This document shows positions 53,835 through 62,678 of a DNA stretch of 64,000 nucleotides, one piece after another. Each line of letters begins with the position of its first letter. Within the stretch, counting starts at the first letter, position 1. The stretch spans positions 1,178,001 through 1,242,000 of the forward strand of contig OZ244823.1 of the NCBI GenBank assembly GCA_965220365.1, read 5' to 3'. The stretch comes from Bin80 sp965220365. GTDB lineage: Bacteria > Bacteroidota > Rhodothermia > Rhodothermales > Bin80. The notes under the pieces were generated by a model. It did no database searches. It was not told where the DNA came from and saw only the letters and a list, made by a program, of their open reading frames with translations. Both the position numbers and the translations under genes were made by a program.

Positions 53835-55356
53835 AATAATCTCCGCCCCGAAGATTATCATGCAGGATTTGTGGCGTACAGGGGGCGGGTTCAAACAGGA
53901 AGTCTCGTTCTTTTTGCAGAATGGAGGACACGGTTGGATAATTGTGCGCACGCGGCCCCAGCGACAACGCAAGACGACATGCAGACTCCAGGCGCTCAGC
54001 GCCAAAGCGGTCCAGGAGTCCCAGAATGCCGAGGATTGCGCGGAAGTTCTGCTCTTGGTGGGAGCGGCGCCCCAGCAGTTGTTGGGCCAAGCGCTCGGTT
54101 TCCAGACCCACGGCGCGCGCACGCTCGAGCAAACGTTCACGATCGCGATAACGACGATGTCTTTCCGGCATGTGATTTGGGTGGGTGCTAAAGCCCCCTT
54201 TGGCCTTCATGCGCGGGTGTGTGGCCACTAATTCGTGCTTGTAGAAGCATTTGACCAGGTTTTCGCCGATACACACATCCATTTTCTTGCCAACCAAGCG
54301 GTACGGCACGCTGTAATAGGCAAAATTGGCTTGAACATGGTAGTCAATGTTCACGTTCAGCTTTTTCCATTCCCGGAACTCGTACGGCGTTTCTGGAAGC
54401 GGGCGCATGGCAGGCCGGTCGAGTTCTTCAAACTGACTCCGCCGCGTGCCTGTTTTCTTCTGAAAGGGCACCTCGTTCAACTGCTCCAGTAAGGGTGCAA
54501 TGGCTTCATTGAGCTCCGCAATGCTGAAAAACTGTCGGGGCTTGAGCGCAGTCAAAATCCTGCTTGTTGCAAATTTCACGGCTAATTCGACAAGGCTCTT
54601 GTCCTGAGGTTTTTTTGCGCGAGCAGGTGAAATCCTGCTGTTATAGTGACGGGCGAAATCCAGATAGGTACGCTGAATCTGGGGAGACTTGCGATCCGCG
54701 CGTACCACGGCGGCCTTCAAATTGTCGCAGACCACGATCGCAGGCACCGCGCCAAAAAACGCCATCGCCCGGACATGCGCCCCGATCCAGCTGCGAATCT
54801 TCTGATCCGGCGTTGCCTCCACGTAGGTATAATTGGAACAGCCCAGGGTGGCAACAAAAATCTGGGCCTTGCGCACCTCGCCCGTTTCGGGGTCCGTGAT
54901 CTCAATCGTGTCGCCGGCATAGTCAACAAAAAGCTGCTCCCCAGCTTTGTGATGAAGCCGCATCGTCACCTTATGCTTCTGGCTCCAATTTTTGTACCGC
55001 TCACAAAAATGCCCGTAGCTATATCCATCCGGATGCGCTTGGCGATAGGCGTGCCAGGACCGCTCCAAAGTCATCCCCGTCCGGGATAACTGCTTATGAA
55101 CCGCAGCCCAGTCCGGCTGAGGACGCTCGGACGGAAACTCCTTTGCCGGAAACAGCAACGCTTCCAACTCCTTGTCCGTGAGTCCTTCGGGAAGGGGCCA
55201 GAATACGCCCGCCTCCGCAGCGCGGCGAAGATAATTGCGGACGGTTCCCCGGGAAAGACCCAGATGGACCGCGATTTGACGTTTACTGCACCGGTCACCG
55301 TGATAGTGACGCAGCACATCTCGAATGATCTTCATGCAAATTCGTTGTTGTGGCAT
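53782..55356 (-). CDS. istA: IS21 transposase IstA
   Basis: A 524-residue transposase. The N-terminal helix-turn-helix is SKRQIAVHLGLSRGTVRNYL, then the rve/DDE core with LFVDYAGDTIEI (Asp), AIVVCDNLKAAV (Asp) and a later KSLVELAVKFATSRI (Glu), and a C-terminal beta-barrel tail. It cuts and joins the element ends. The gene is intact and both ends are present, so the element may be active. Confidence 0.95.
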   Translation of the reverse strand: MPQQRICMKIIRDVLRHYHGDRCSKRQIAVHLGLSRGTVRNYLRRAAEAGVFWPLPEGLTDKELEALLFPAKEFPSERPQPDWAAVHKQLSRTGMTLERSWHAYRQAHPDGYSYGHFCERYKNWSQKHKVTMRLHHKAGEQLFVDYAGDTIEITDPETGEVRKAQIFVATLGCSNYTYVEATPDQKIRSWIGAHVRAMAFFGAVPAIVVCDNLKAAVVRADRKSPQIQRTYLDFARHYNSRISPARAKKPQDKSLVELAVKFATSRILTALKPRQFFSIAELNEAIAPLLEQLNEVPFQKKTGTRRSQFEELDRPAMRPLPETPYEFREWKKLNVNIDYHVQANFAYYSVPYRLVGKKMDVCIGENLVKCFYKHELVATHPRMKAKGGFSTHPNHMPERHRRYRDRERLLERARAVGLETERLAQQLLGRRSHQEQNFRAILGILGLLDRFGAERLESACRLALSLGPRAHNYPTVSSILQKERDFLFEPAPCTPQILHDNLRGGDYYAAKPKNSSNNATSSNV

Positions 55357-55483
55357 AGGTAGCTCTGTTTAATCCAAAGCCACAAATGCCGGGAAATAAG
55401 TTCCGCTCCAACAACAAATCCTGCTGCGAATCGCAGATCAATGTTGCACTGAATATCAACCGGATTATAGACCACCCGAGGTG

Positions 55484-55571
55484 GGCAACATCGACCTGAT
55501 TACTCTGGCAACATCGACCTGATTACCCTGGCAACATCAATCTGATTACCCTGGCAACATCAATCTGAATC
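55484..55571. repeat. Four 23-bp tandem repeats at the IS21 right end
   Basis: Units start at 55484, 55507, 55530 and 55553, each beginning GGCAACATC and continuing GACCTGATTAC or AATCTGATTAC. The inverse of two units is found at the left end near 52944-52980. Multiple terminal repeats bind IstA in this family. Confidence 0.9.
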
Positions 55572-55581
55572 TACAGGCTTG

Positions 55582-55728
55582 ACTACCAATGGGAGCAGCA
55601 TAGTCTGCATTGCTATTGAAAGGAGGGTCCAGATAGATCAGATCGATCGTATCTGAATTCATCCCCCGCATAATGGGGAGATTGTCCCCTGTCCATATTG
55701 TTTTGGCACGAAAGTTGGGGGGGCTCAT
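55582..55728 (-). pseudogene. DNA methyltransferase, N-terminal part (split by IS21)
   Basis: The start region of the methyltransferase whose rest is at 51881-52927. From the ATG at 55728 it runs AKTIWTGDNLPIMRGM and motif IV DLIYLDPPFNSN, which comes before motif I, as in beta-class enzymes. Its frame ends in the IS21 tip. It starts 4 bp after the transposase stop, so the passenger is transcribed with the transposase. Confidence 0.9.
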
Positions 55729-55732
55729 TGAG

Positions 55733-56701
55733 CTATGATCTTGCCCCAACTTTCCGGGTAAGCATCTTGTAGGTGAGTAATTTGCCTACAAGACCTCTAG
55801 CCGTTTCCTCCATTTGCTCCACCGTATCCAGTCCCCGGATATTGTGTCGACCAACGAACTCATCTACATAGCGCTGGAGATGCTCCGGTGACATTCTGTG
55901 ATACGTGCCATAATAGCCACGTTTCAACAGCGCCCAAAAAGACTCCATGCCGTTGATATGGGCTTCACCGTCTACGTATTCCTTGACCGAATGCTTAACA
56001 GTCGCGTGAGCGGCTCTCTTTAGCGCTTGATACGCTTTCGCGTCATCGGTGTATACTTGTGCCTCTTGGCGTGAAGCGGTGTATACGAAGCCTGTGAGCG
56101 TCTTTGCAGTAGTATCATAGATCACCTTTGCCCGTACGCGTTTCGTGCCACGATCCTTTGCTCCTACGACGGCTGTTTTCCCAACGGTCCCCCGTCCTGC
56201 ATTGAGTTTCTTGTTTTCGTGCTTGTTCTTTTCCTTGCCACCGATATAGGTTTCGTCTATCTCAACTGGTCCTGCAAACGGTTCAAGGTCTGTGTCCCAC
56301 GATTTGCGAATGCGGTGGGCCAAATGCCACGCCGTCTTTTGTGTGATATTGAGGTCGCGGTGCAGCTTCATACTGGACGTTCCCTTGATACCTGTGTCCA
56401 GAATGTAAATCGCCATTGCCCATACTTGGTAACTCAGTTTCGTGTCCTGCATAGACGTTCCAACACGAACGCTGAAGAACTTCTTGCATGACCGCTTTCT
56501 GCATCGATAGGGCATGGTTGGATGTTTCGTGCCAATTTGGACATTATCGCAGCCGCAATGAGGACAGGTGGGTTGGTTTCCCCACCGTTGCTTCGCGAAC
56601 CATTTTTCGGCTGTTTCATCATCGGGAAACATCTTCAGGAGTTCAATCCATGAAAGCCCCTGTCGATAAGATTGTCCTGGCCCGGTTCTCTGTTTGTGCA
56701 T
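55733..56701 (-). CDS. IS1595-family transposase (ISXO2-like)
   Basis: A 322-residue transposase. The N-terminal zinc ribbon is CPHCGCDNV with CRKRSCKKFFS; the ISXO2-like DDE-type domain has VEIDETYIGGKEKNKH (Asp, Glu), QVYTDDAKAYQAL (Asp) and HINGMESFWALLKRGYYG, where the last acid is replaced by Asn/Glu as in the family. The helix-turn-helix part is LHRDLNITQKTAWHLAHRIR. The gene is complete, and both transposon ends flank it. Confidence 0.95.
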   Translation of the reverse strand: MHKQRTGPGQSYRQGLSWIELLKMFPDDETAEKWFAKQRWGNQPTCPHCGCDNVQIGTKHPTMPYRCRKRSCKKFFSVRVGTSMQDTKLSYQVWAMAIYILDTGIKGTSSMKLHRDLNITQKTAWHLAHRIRKSWDTDLEPFAGPVEIDETYIGGKEKNKHENKKLNAGRGTVGKTAVVGAKDRGTKRVRAKVIYDTTAKTLTGFVYTASRQEAQVYTDDAKAYQALKRAAHATVKHSVKEYVDGEAHINGMESFWALLKRGYYGTYHRMSPEHLQRYVDEFVGRHNIRGLDTVEQMEETARGLVGKLLTYKMLTRKVGARS

Positions 56702-56761
56702 CGTATTTTACTGTATGTGAGTAACCTAATATACGAATGCCATCATTAATAGTTGCAACTT

Positions 56762-56788
56762 TTTGGGTTACTCACGTATATAATTCCC
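56762..56788. repeat. Right terminal inverted repeat of the IS1595 transposon
   Basis: 27 bp, TTTGGGTTACTCACGTATAT then AATTCCC, the inverse of the left end with one change, followed by the target duplication TTTGAAAA. Confidence 0.93.
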
Positions 56789-56796
56789 TTTGAAAA

Positions 56797-57175
56797 CGTG
56801 GGCATGTGCGCATGGACCCGCCATGAGTCGTAGATCGGCCGGTGCATCCCTGCGTGTCAGTGCATATTGAATATTTTTGCTGTGATCTGGTTAGTTATGG
56901 CAGTTATTATGTTTTTTGAGAAATGTTGGGGAAATTACCGAGAGGAGTTGTGCGCACTTCACGCTCTGTGGACATTCTCGGGGACACCTGCGATCATTTT
57001 TGATTGCAGCGTGACCTGCATAAGTATCTATTAACAAGTGGAGTGAGGTTCCGAACACACGAAACACATTATCGACTCTTCGATTAATGAAGTGGATTGA
57101 AGGTGATCCTATATGCTCAGGTAGTGTGAGTGATAAAAGAAAAGGGTTAAGCCGTTCACATAATTTCTAATTTCC
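56797..57175. other. 379-bp intergenic region after the transposon
   Basis: No gene, RNA or repeat is recognised. It is the original flank of the transposon and must hold the promoter of the lipoprotein gene at 57176. Confidence 0.4.
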
Positions 57176-57775
57176 ATGTCTAATACCTTGTCTCGTTTTT
57201 TCGATAACTCTGCTCTTTTTTTGATTTTGGTACACTTGGTAATCGGATGCTCAGAGGATTCATCGGTGCAGAAATCGGAAGAAAGTTTTGAAGGCCAGTT
57301 AAGAGATTTGGTCGCGATTCATATGGAACCCGATAAAGAGGGCGTCTTTTTGTTTATGGGCGTTGTCGGTTCAGAAATACGTCGACATAGCATAAAATCT
57401 GGACTCATCGAGGACATTGACTATGTTTTTTCAAGAGACAATCCAGATATTAGTAAGTATGGATTCGACGTATTGACTAGTTCTGCAGCCGTCTTCAACA
57501 CCCTTGGTGTATACGCTGAATCTTGTTCAATTCCCTTTGATATGCCGGTGGATGAAGAACATGAAGACGACTGGAGGGAGTACGGTGAATGTGTCGCGGC
57601 GCTTGTTAAAGAATGTAGAACAGCATTTAGTCATGTGGACTCAGAGCGAAACTGGATCACTAACTGTATGGATCCTCGCGGTCAATTTGAGGATGATGAA
57701 CTTGCCCCCATTAGAGACTCATCTGAGCTATCGTCCACGCATCTTGATAATTCTAACCATTCTGTATTTCTGTAG
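57176..57775 (+). CDS. Lipoprotein of unknown function
   Basis: A 199-residue exported lipoprotein with lipobox LVIGC and mature start SEDSSVQKSEES, acidic throughout. It has three or four later Cys (ESCSIPFD, GECVAALVKEC, NCMDP) and ends in a Ser-rich tail. No domain is recognised. It is a single gene, about 95 bp from the aldose epimerase gene on the same strand. Confidence 0.55.
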   Translation: MSNTLSRFFDNSALFLILVHLVIGCSEDSSVQKSEESFEGQLRDLVAIHMEPDKEGVFLFMGVVGSEIRRHSIKSGLIEDIDYVFSRDNPDISKYGFDVLTSSAAVFNTLGVYAESCSIPFDMPVDEEHEDDWREYGECVAALVKECRTAFSHVDSERNWITNCMDPRGQFEDDELAPIRDSSELSSTHLDNSNHSVFL

Positions 57776-57869
57776 GGGATATCTCTCCGGGACATAGATT
57801 ACTTGCAAACGTGACCGGAGCGATGAAAAGATCTGGTCTTGATTATGTAGTCATAACGGGCGAATACGT

Positions 57870-58997
57870 ATGCGTACCTATCCCTTAATTATTACTTTGG
57901 CAGTTATAGTTTCCTGTCAAACTTCTGAATCACCAGTACCAATGGTAGAACGAACGCATTTTGGCACGCTGCCGGATGGGGAGGAGGTCGAGCGTTTCCG
58001 GTTGCAAAATACCGCGGGTGTTGAGGCTTCGATCATCACGTATGGGGCAACGCTAATTTCTCTGGCAACACCCGATCGGGATGGTTTTATAGAGGATATT
58101 GTACTGGGGCACGACTCGCTGACTGGTTATCTTGAAGCAAACCCGTATTTCGGTTCGGTTGTAGGCCGCTACGCCAATCGTATTGCTGGGGGTTCCTTTA
58201 CTCTGGACGAGGAAACCTACACCTTGGCTCGCAACAATGGTCCGAACCATTTGCATGGAGGCGTAAAAGGATTCGACAAAGTGAACTGGGAAGTAGAACA
58301 AATCATCGAGGACATGAATCAGGTGGGTGTATCCCTGAACTATGTCAGTGCCGATGGAGAGGAGGGATACCCGGGTACGCTTGATGTACGTGTTACCTAT
58401 CTGCTCACGGAGAACAACAGGCTTGTTGTTGACTACGAGGCAACGACCGATAAAGCCACACCGGTCAATCTGACGCAGCATGCTTATTTCAATCTAGCAG
58501 GAGGGGGATCGGTAGAGAATTACCATTTAACATTAGCTGCGAGTCACTACACACCAGTTGATTCAACGCTGATTCCAACCGGAGAAATTCGTTCTGTGGA
58601 AGGAACGGCGTTTGATTTTCGAGCAGGGAAAGGGATTGGTGAGCAGATAGATCACGATGATCTGCAGTTGCGATATGGGGGAGGGTATGACCATAATTTT
58701 GTACTTGACCGTGTATCGGGAGATCTGATGCTAGCTGCAACGGTGCTAGAACCAGAGAGTGGCCGTATTCTCGAAGTTCATACCACCAAACCAGGGATGC
58801 AATTTTATACGGGTAATTTCCTGGACGGAAGTATTACGGGCAAGAATGGAGTACGGTATGGACGAAGGTCGGGTTTTTGTCTGGAGACTCAGTATTACCC
58901 GGATTCACCGAATCAGCCGAACTTTCCTTCTTCAATTCTGCGCCCAGAGGAGATATATCAAACACAGACAGTGTTTGCATTCCGTGTGGAGGAGTAA
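57870..58997 (+). CDS. galM: Aldose 1-epimerase (mutarotase)
   Basis: A 375-residue exported form of galactose mutarotase: the N-terminus MRTYPLIITLAVIVSCQTSE is a lipoprotein-type signal with a Cys, so it acts in the periplasm or outer membrane. Family motifs are VGRYANRIAGGSFTL, NHLHGGVKGFDKVNW (catalytic His), NLTQHAYFNLAGGG (second His) and FCLETQYYPDSPNQPNFPSS (catalytic Glu). It interconverts sugar anomers, probably when polysaccharides are broken down outside. Typical length; sure call. Confidence 0.95.
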   Translation: MRTYPLIITLAVIVSCQTSESPVPMVERTHFGTLPDGEEVERFRLQNTAGVEASIITYGATLISLATPDRDGFIEDIVLGHDSLTGYLEANPYFGSVVGRYANRIAGGSFTLDEETYTLARNNGPNHLHGGVKGFDKVNWEVEQIIEDMNQVGVSLNYVSADGEEGYPGTLDVRVTYLLTENNRLVVDYEATTDKATPVNLTQHAYFNLAGGGSVENYHLTLAASHYTPVDSTLIPTGEIRSVEGTAFDFRAGKGIGEQIDHDDLQLRYGGGYDHNFVLDRVSGDLMLAATVLEPESGRILEVHTTKPGMQFYTGNFLDGSITGKNGVRYGRRSGFCLETQYYPDSPNQPNFPSSILRPEEIYQTQTVFAFRVEE

Positions 58998-59443
58998 TCG
59001 AATTCGCCGGGGACATTTAGTACCACCGGTGTCATTGCACTTCGTCCAGGCTCGACTAGATTTGGTGCCGCTCCCTTGCAAGACCATTCGTACATCGAGA
59101 TCAGTTTGCCCACCAAATTAGATCTCGTTGAGTGGGCAATTTGGGTCTGAATATATACCGACCCGAACACATAGCTCCACGAAATCTACCCCGACAGAGA
59201 TAGTTTCTTCAGCCTGTTCCGGCAATCTATTCTCCAATCGTTTCTATAGCGTTACAGGTTGGTTGGCATTTAGATATAAATTATATATATTATATGTGAA
59301 GAAAATACTCCAGACACCTTCAATCATTCTGGTATCAATCCATGAGTAAAGCACCAAAAATGATCTCATCAATCCTCCTTTGCTGCCAGAGTTCGTCTTC
59401 ACAGCTCTGGACTTCACTCAGAACACAAAGCTAACTGAAACCC
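58998..59443. other. 446-bp intergenic region with an IS21-like end relic
   Basis: No gene is seen. The segment 59108-59154 has CCACCAAATTAGATCTCGTT and GTGGGCAATTTGGGTCTGAA, two units like the IS21-type ends at 28.2 kb, so it may be a degraded IS21 end. The rest, 59270-59440, should contain the promoter of the histidine kinase gene. Confidence 0.35.
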
Positions 59444-60100
59444 ATGACCCAACTACGCCTTGCAAGCTTGTCCCACGACATGAAAACTCCTCTGAACGCG
59501 ATTGCCCTCTATAATGACCGATTGCGCACGATGAGGCCAGATGATCCCGAACGTCACGCCTGTCACGCGGTCATCGCAGATCAAATTGATCGCCTTGTCC
59601 AAATCGCACGCAGTGTACTCGAAAATCATGCAACCTCTGAAAGGTACGGCGAAGTAGATATCGTAGCCTTACTTGAAGACACAGCATCCATCTATCAGGA
59701 GTTGCATCCAGGTTATACATTCCGGTTGCACGCAAAAACAGAACTGCCTTCCATTTGGGGGGATGGGCCTGCTCTGGGGCGCGTACTCACCAACCTGCTT
59801 GATAATGCAGTCAACTATAGCCAGCCCACTCAGATTGTGATCGCTGCAGAGTTGCAATCCAGTGGACTGCAGCTCAGAGTACGAGACCGTGGATATGGGA
59901 TCCCGTCAAAATACCTGCCCCATATTTTCAAGCCTAATTTTCGAGGAAATTCTACGGTCCCCGGCAATGGTATGGGGCTCGCGATTGCCCACGAAATTGT
60001 TCATGCACATGGTGGGCGGATTGAGGTAGCGAGCACGGTGGGGGTGGGAACGGTCATCCGCATCATTCTTCCACAAAACATCTTTCTTGACCCAAAATGA
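59444..60100 (+). CDS. Sensorless histidine kinase
   Basis: A 218-residue protein made only of the kinase core. The H-box is SLSHDMKTPLNAI (His 11), the N-box LTNLLDNAVNYS (Asn 121), the G1 box RDRGYGIPS and the G2 box GNGMGLAIAHEIVHAHGG. There is no membrane helix or sensor domain, so it must be controlled by another protein or by its response regulator. It overlaps the regulator gene by 4 bp. Confidence 0.9.
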   Translation: MTQLRLASLSHDMKTPLNAIALYNDRLRTMRPDDPERHACHAVIADQIDRLVQIARSVLENHATSERYGEVDIVALLEDTASIYQELHPGYTFRLHAKTELPSIWGDGPALGRVLTNLLDNAVNYSQPTQIVIAAELQSSGLQLRVRDRGYGIPSKYLPHIFKPNFRGNSTVPGNGMGLAIAHEIVHAHGGRIEVASTVGVGTVIRIILPQNIFLDPK

Positions 60101-60822
60101 TCTATACAGCAGCCCCGGAATCATTCTCCAAAGTGCTGATTGCTGAAGATGATGATGCAACTGCCAGAGCAATCAAGCGGGTCTTCGAGAAAGAGGGAGC
60201 ACAAGTCACCATCACATCCAATGGCTATGATGCCGCAACCTTCATGCAATCCGAAGACTTTCTTGATGTGGCCGTCCTGGATGTAACCATGCCGGGCATG
60301 GATGGCATCACACTCGTACGACGGATGCGGAAGTATGGCTGTCATACCCCTGTCATTATGGTCTCAGGGAGTGATTCCGTGGGAGACCGCGTGCGCGGCC
60401 TGGAAGCGGGTGCAGATGACTACATGGGGAAGCCCTTCAATGCGCATGAGTTAATGACCCGGGCGAAAGCGATTTGCCGGCGTGTACACTATGGCGGAAA
60501 TCAGCCGAGGCGGATTCAAGTAGGCGGTACCCTCTGCAATTTTGAAACTCGTACCGCACACAAGGATGGTGAGCCCGTGCATTTGACACCGATGGAGTGG
60601 AAGGTTTTGCGTCACTTGGCGTTTCGGAAAGGACGTGCAGTTTCAAGAGCAGAATTCAATGTTCGGGTCCTGAAGGTCCCGCACGACTTGCAAACGCGGA
60701 CCATTGATCGTCATGCATATGCACTCAGGTGCAAACTGGACGAAAATCCTCAAGAGCCCAAGCATATTCTCAAGGTACAGGGAGTTGGATATCGGCTAAG
60801 AGAATTTGAGATTGTGGATTGA
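60097..60822 (+). CDS. OmpR-type response regulator
   Basis: A 241-residue regulator. The receiver has IAEDDDATARA, phosphoacceptor Asp 62 (AVLDVTMPGMDG), the Ser of MVSGSD and Lys 112 (YMGKPFNAHEL). The C-terminal winged helix has HLTPMEWKVLRHLAF and the wing QGVGYRLREF. It is likely phosphorylated by the adjacent kinase. The pair stands before traF- and trbB-like genes, which suggests control of that module. Confidence 0.93.
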   Translation: MIYTAAPESFSKVLIAEDDDATARAIKRVFEKEGAQVTITSNGYDAATFMQSEDFLDVAVLDVTMPGMDGITLVRRMRKYGCHTPVIMVSGSDSVGDRVRGLEAGADDYMGKPFNAHELMTRAKAICRRVHYGGNQPRRIQVGGTLCNFETRTAHKDGEPVHLTPMEWKVLRHLAFRKGRAVSRAEFNVRVLKVPHDLQTRTIDRHAYALRCKLDENPQEPKHILKVQGVGYRLREFEIVD

Positions 60823-61389
60823 ATGCGGCACCGCATTCTCTCGAAGCTCCAGTTGATGGGTGTTCTCGCGATCTGTGGTCTTTCCCTGCTTGCGGTTGCG
60901 GTCCAATCCTTACCTATCGGCAGGGTGAGTCTGCCTCTTTTTGCAAACACATCGGCTTCATTGCCCTTTGGCTTTTATCGTGTAACGAAAGTGGCAAATC
61001 TCAAACGTGGCGATGTGCTCCGCACATGTCTTCCCGATACGCTGGGTCAATTTGCTGTTCAGCGCGGGTACCTGCGTCAGGGAACCTGCCCTGGCGGCTC
61101 AACCCGAATCGGGAAACCAGTCATTGCTTTGCAGGGAGATACCGTGTTGGTTTCCGACCAGTATATCCAAGTCAAAGGGTATGGGAGTTTTGAGACTCCC
61201 ATATACGAACGCGACCGAAGAGGAAGGCGATTGCCGAATGCTATAGGGGACCATGTGCTGTCTCCCGGTACATGCTTTCTGCTCAGCACACACAGTGTGC
61301 TCAGTTATGACAGCAGATATTATGGCCCCGTCCCTTGTGGATCTCCACCGCACTATGTTTTGATTGGTCATGGATTCAGAAAGCCTTAG
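60823..61389 (+). CDS. TraF-like S26 signal peptidase of a conjugation module
   Basis: A 188-residue protein with one N-terminal membrane helix (LMGVLAICGLSLLAVAVQS). The S26 signature is NTSASLPFGFY with the catalytic Ser just before the LPxGxY-type motif; the general base is a Lys in RIGKPVIALQGDTV. TraF/TrbC peptidases process conjugative pilin (TrbC) in the periplasm. The gene begins directly after the response regulator stop and its 3' end overlaps the start of the TrbB-like gene by 20 bp. Confidence 0.8.
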   Translation: MRHRILSKLQLMGVLAICGLSLLAVAVQSLPIGRVSLPLFANTSASLPFGFYRVTKVANLKRGDVLRTCLPDTLGQFAVQRGYLRQGTCPGGSTRIGKPVIALQGDTVLVSDQYIQVKGYGSFETPIYERDRRGRRLPNAIGDHVLSPGTCFLLSTHSVLSYDSRYYGPVPCGSPPHYVLIGHGFRKP

Positions 61390-62326
61390 TGCTTTGATTC
61401 GTCAGTACTTGGGTGCTCAGGTGCTCACACTTCTCCAAGACCCAAATATTGAAGAGGTCTACATCAATCCAGATCTGCTGGTACGCGCAATCACCTCTGC
61501 CGGACAAAGAATTGCTACCTCTGTGACACTACTGCCCCAGAGCGCTGAAGCTTTCCTTCGTGCTATTTCCACAATCACTTCAAATCGTTTTGATCGGGAT
61601 CATCCTTCTTTGGCAGCGGCGGTTTCGCAAACCGATCTTGGGAAATGCAGGATCCAGGGATTCATCCCCCCGCTGACCCCTGGTCCTGCTTTTAATATCC
61701 GTAAACCATGTCGGCAAATTCCCACCCTGTGCGACTATGTGAAGAGCGCAATGCTAACCCCGAATGAGTATTCAGCATTAATGTCGGCCATCGAATACCG
61801 CCAGAATATTTTGATTGCCGGTCCCACGGGCAGCGGAAAAACTACGCTCTGCAATGCGATCCTGAAGGCCATTGTGAGTGCTTTCCCAGAGGAGCGACTG
61901 GTCATCCTTGAGGATACATCTGAGCTCGCGATTCAGGCAACTGACTCGCTCCAACTCCAGACTACTTCTCGGATTGGGATGACAGAGCTTGTAAAATTCA
62001 GTCTACGTGTTACCCCCAATCGGATTATTGTTGGTGAAGTGCGCGATGGATCAGCGAAAGACCTGTTGGATGCATGGATCACCGGCCATCCTGGCGGATG
62101 TGCCACGATTCACGGCGAAGACGCTGATAAGGCCTTGGAGCGCTTGAGTGATCTTGCTCGGGAGGGAGCACGCGGCATTGATCAGAGGCATCTCGTACTT
62201 CGTGCAGTGAATATTGTGGTCGTGATTGCCGGCTTTGGGAAGGCGCGGCGTGTTTGTCAGATCGTAAAGGTTACAGGCTGGACATCAAGCGGCTTCACTG
62301 TTCAGGATATGAGCCGAATTAAATGA
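61370..62326 (+). CDS. TrbB-like conjugative transfer ATPase
   Basis: About 318 residues from the ATG at 61370. It has the GspE/VirB11 type fold: the N-terminal part LIRQYLGAQVLTLL, Walker A GPTGSGKTTLCNAIL (153-160 in the longer count), the Asp box LVILEDTSELAI, Walker B/His box LRVTPNRIIVGEVRD and GHPGGCATIHGEDADKALERL. TrbB powers assembly of the conjugative apparatus. No other trb or vir gene follows, so this looks like a remnant or split module. Confidence 0.9.
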   Translation: MDSESLSALIRQYLGAQVLTLLQDPNIEEVYINPDLLVRAITSAGQRIATSVTLLPQSAEAFLRAISTITSNRFDRDHPSLAAAVSQTDLGKCRIQGFIPPLTPGPAFNIRKPCRQIPTLCDYVKSAMLTPNEYSALMSAIEYRQNILIAGPTGSGKTTLCNAILKAIVSAFPEERLVILEDTSELAIQATDSLQLQTTSRIGMTELVKFSLRVTPNRIIVGEVRDGSAKDLLDAWITGHPGGCATIHGEDADKALERLSDLAREGARGIDQRHLVLRAVNIVVVIAGFGKARRVCQIVKVTGWTSSGFTVQDMSRIK

Positions 62327-62660
62327 GTCTGGAAGCCTTTATTAGATGAGCAGGGTAATGATTATTTGGGATCAAGGTAGACAATTTGGGAAAGTATGTA
62401 CTTAATTGCAGCTTGGAGTCGGTTTGAGCATCCGATTTCTCTTCCTTCGCCTCCTGCTTCGGTGCGAATTTCACGCTGCGTTGCAATGTTTCAATAGGCG
62501 TAAGCTCACCGTAGCGAAGGTTCGGACTGGGAGTATTCATTACCCGATCGAACTTCGCTCGATTTTTTGCCTTTGTGCTAAGGACTGATTTGTTACCGTT
62601 CAACTGGTTGTATAGTATCGCAGAATTTAGTTGAACACCAGTCGAAGATTTAATCGCCAA
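62319..62660 (-). CDS. Doubtful ORF; possible transposase/integrase tail
   Basis: A 113-codon frame on the minus strand that overlaps the trbB end by 8 bp. The stretch NTPSPNLRYGELTPIETL recalls the C-terminal Asn-Pro-x-x-x-Leu-x-x-x-TP motif of DDE integrases, but no catalytic residues are present. It could be a fragment or no gene at all. Confidence 0.25.
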   Translation of the reverse strand: MAIKSSTGVQLNSAILYNQLNGNKSVLSTKAKNRAKFDRVMNTPSPNLRYGELTPIETLQRSVKFAPKQEAKEEKSDAQTDSKLQLSTYFPKLSTLIPNNHYPAHLIKASRLI

Positions 62661-62678
62661 AGAGAGAGGGAGATTTAT

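Larger units (their letters stand above)
52934..55575 (-). mobile_element. IS21-family insertion sequence, 2642 bp
   Basis: The element carries istA and istB in the usual order. Its tips start TGTATATTCAGAT and, at the other end reversed, TGTAGATTCAGAT. Repeated 23-bp subterminal units are at both ends (four on the right, about two on the left). The 6-bp word GGCTTG flanks it at 52928-52933 and 55576-55581. Removing the element and one copy of GGCTTG restores the methyltransferase frame (IGSQAAGAEFK), which proves the insertion site. Confidence 0.95.
51645..56788 (-). mobile_element. IS1595-family transposon with methyltransferase passenger, carrying an inserted IS21
   Basis: The 27-bp ends at 51645-51671 and 56762-56788 are inverted repeats with one difference, beginning GGGAATTATATAC. 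The 8-bp word TTTGAAAA lies directly outside both (51637-51644 and 56789-56796), the target duplication size of IS1595. Reading from the right end leftward it carries the transposase, a DNA methyltransferase-HNH gene and a small basic gene. The 2642-bp IS21 element inside came later. Without it the transposon would be about 2.5 kb. Confidence 0.93.

Noticed and set aside
53835..54140. An N-terminal extension of IstB
   Set aside because: This part of the frame is antiparallel noise within istA and has no similarity to the IstB family, whose start fits 53834 or 53804.
55484..55571. Short regularly spaced repeats that look like a CRISPR array
   Set aside because: The 23-bp units are tandem with no spacers, lie at the tip of an IS21 element, and have their inverse at the other end.
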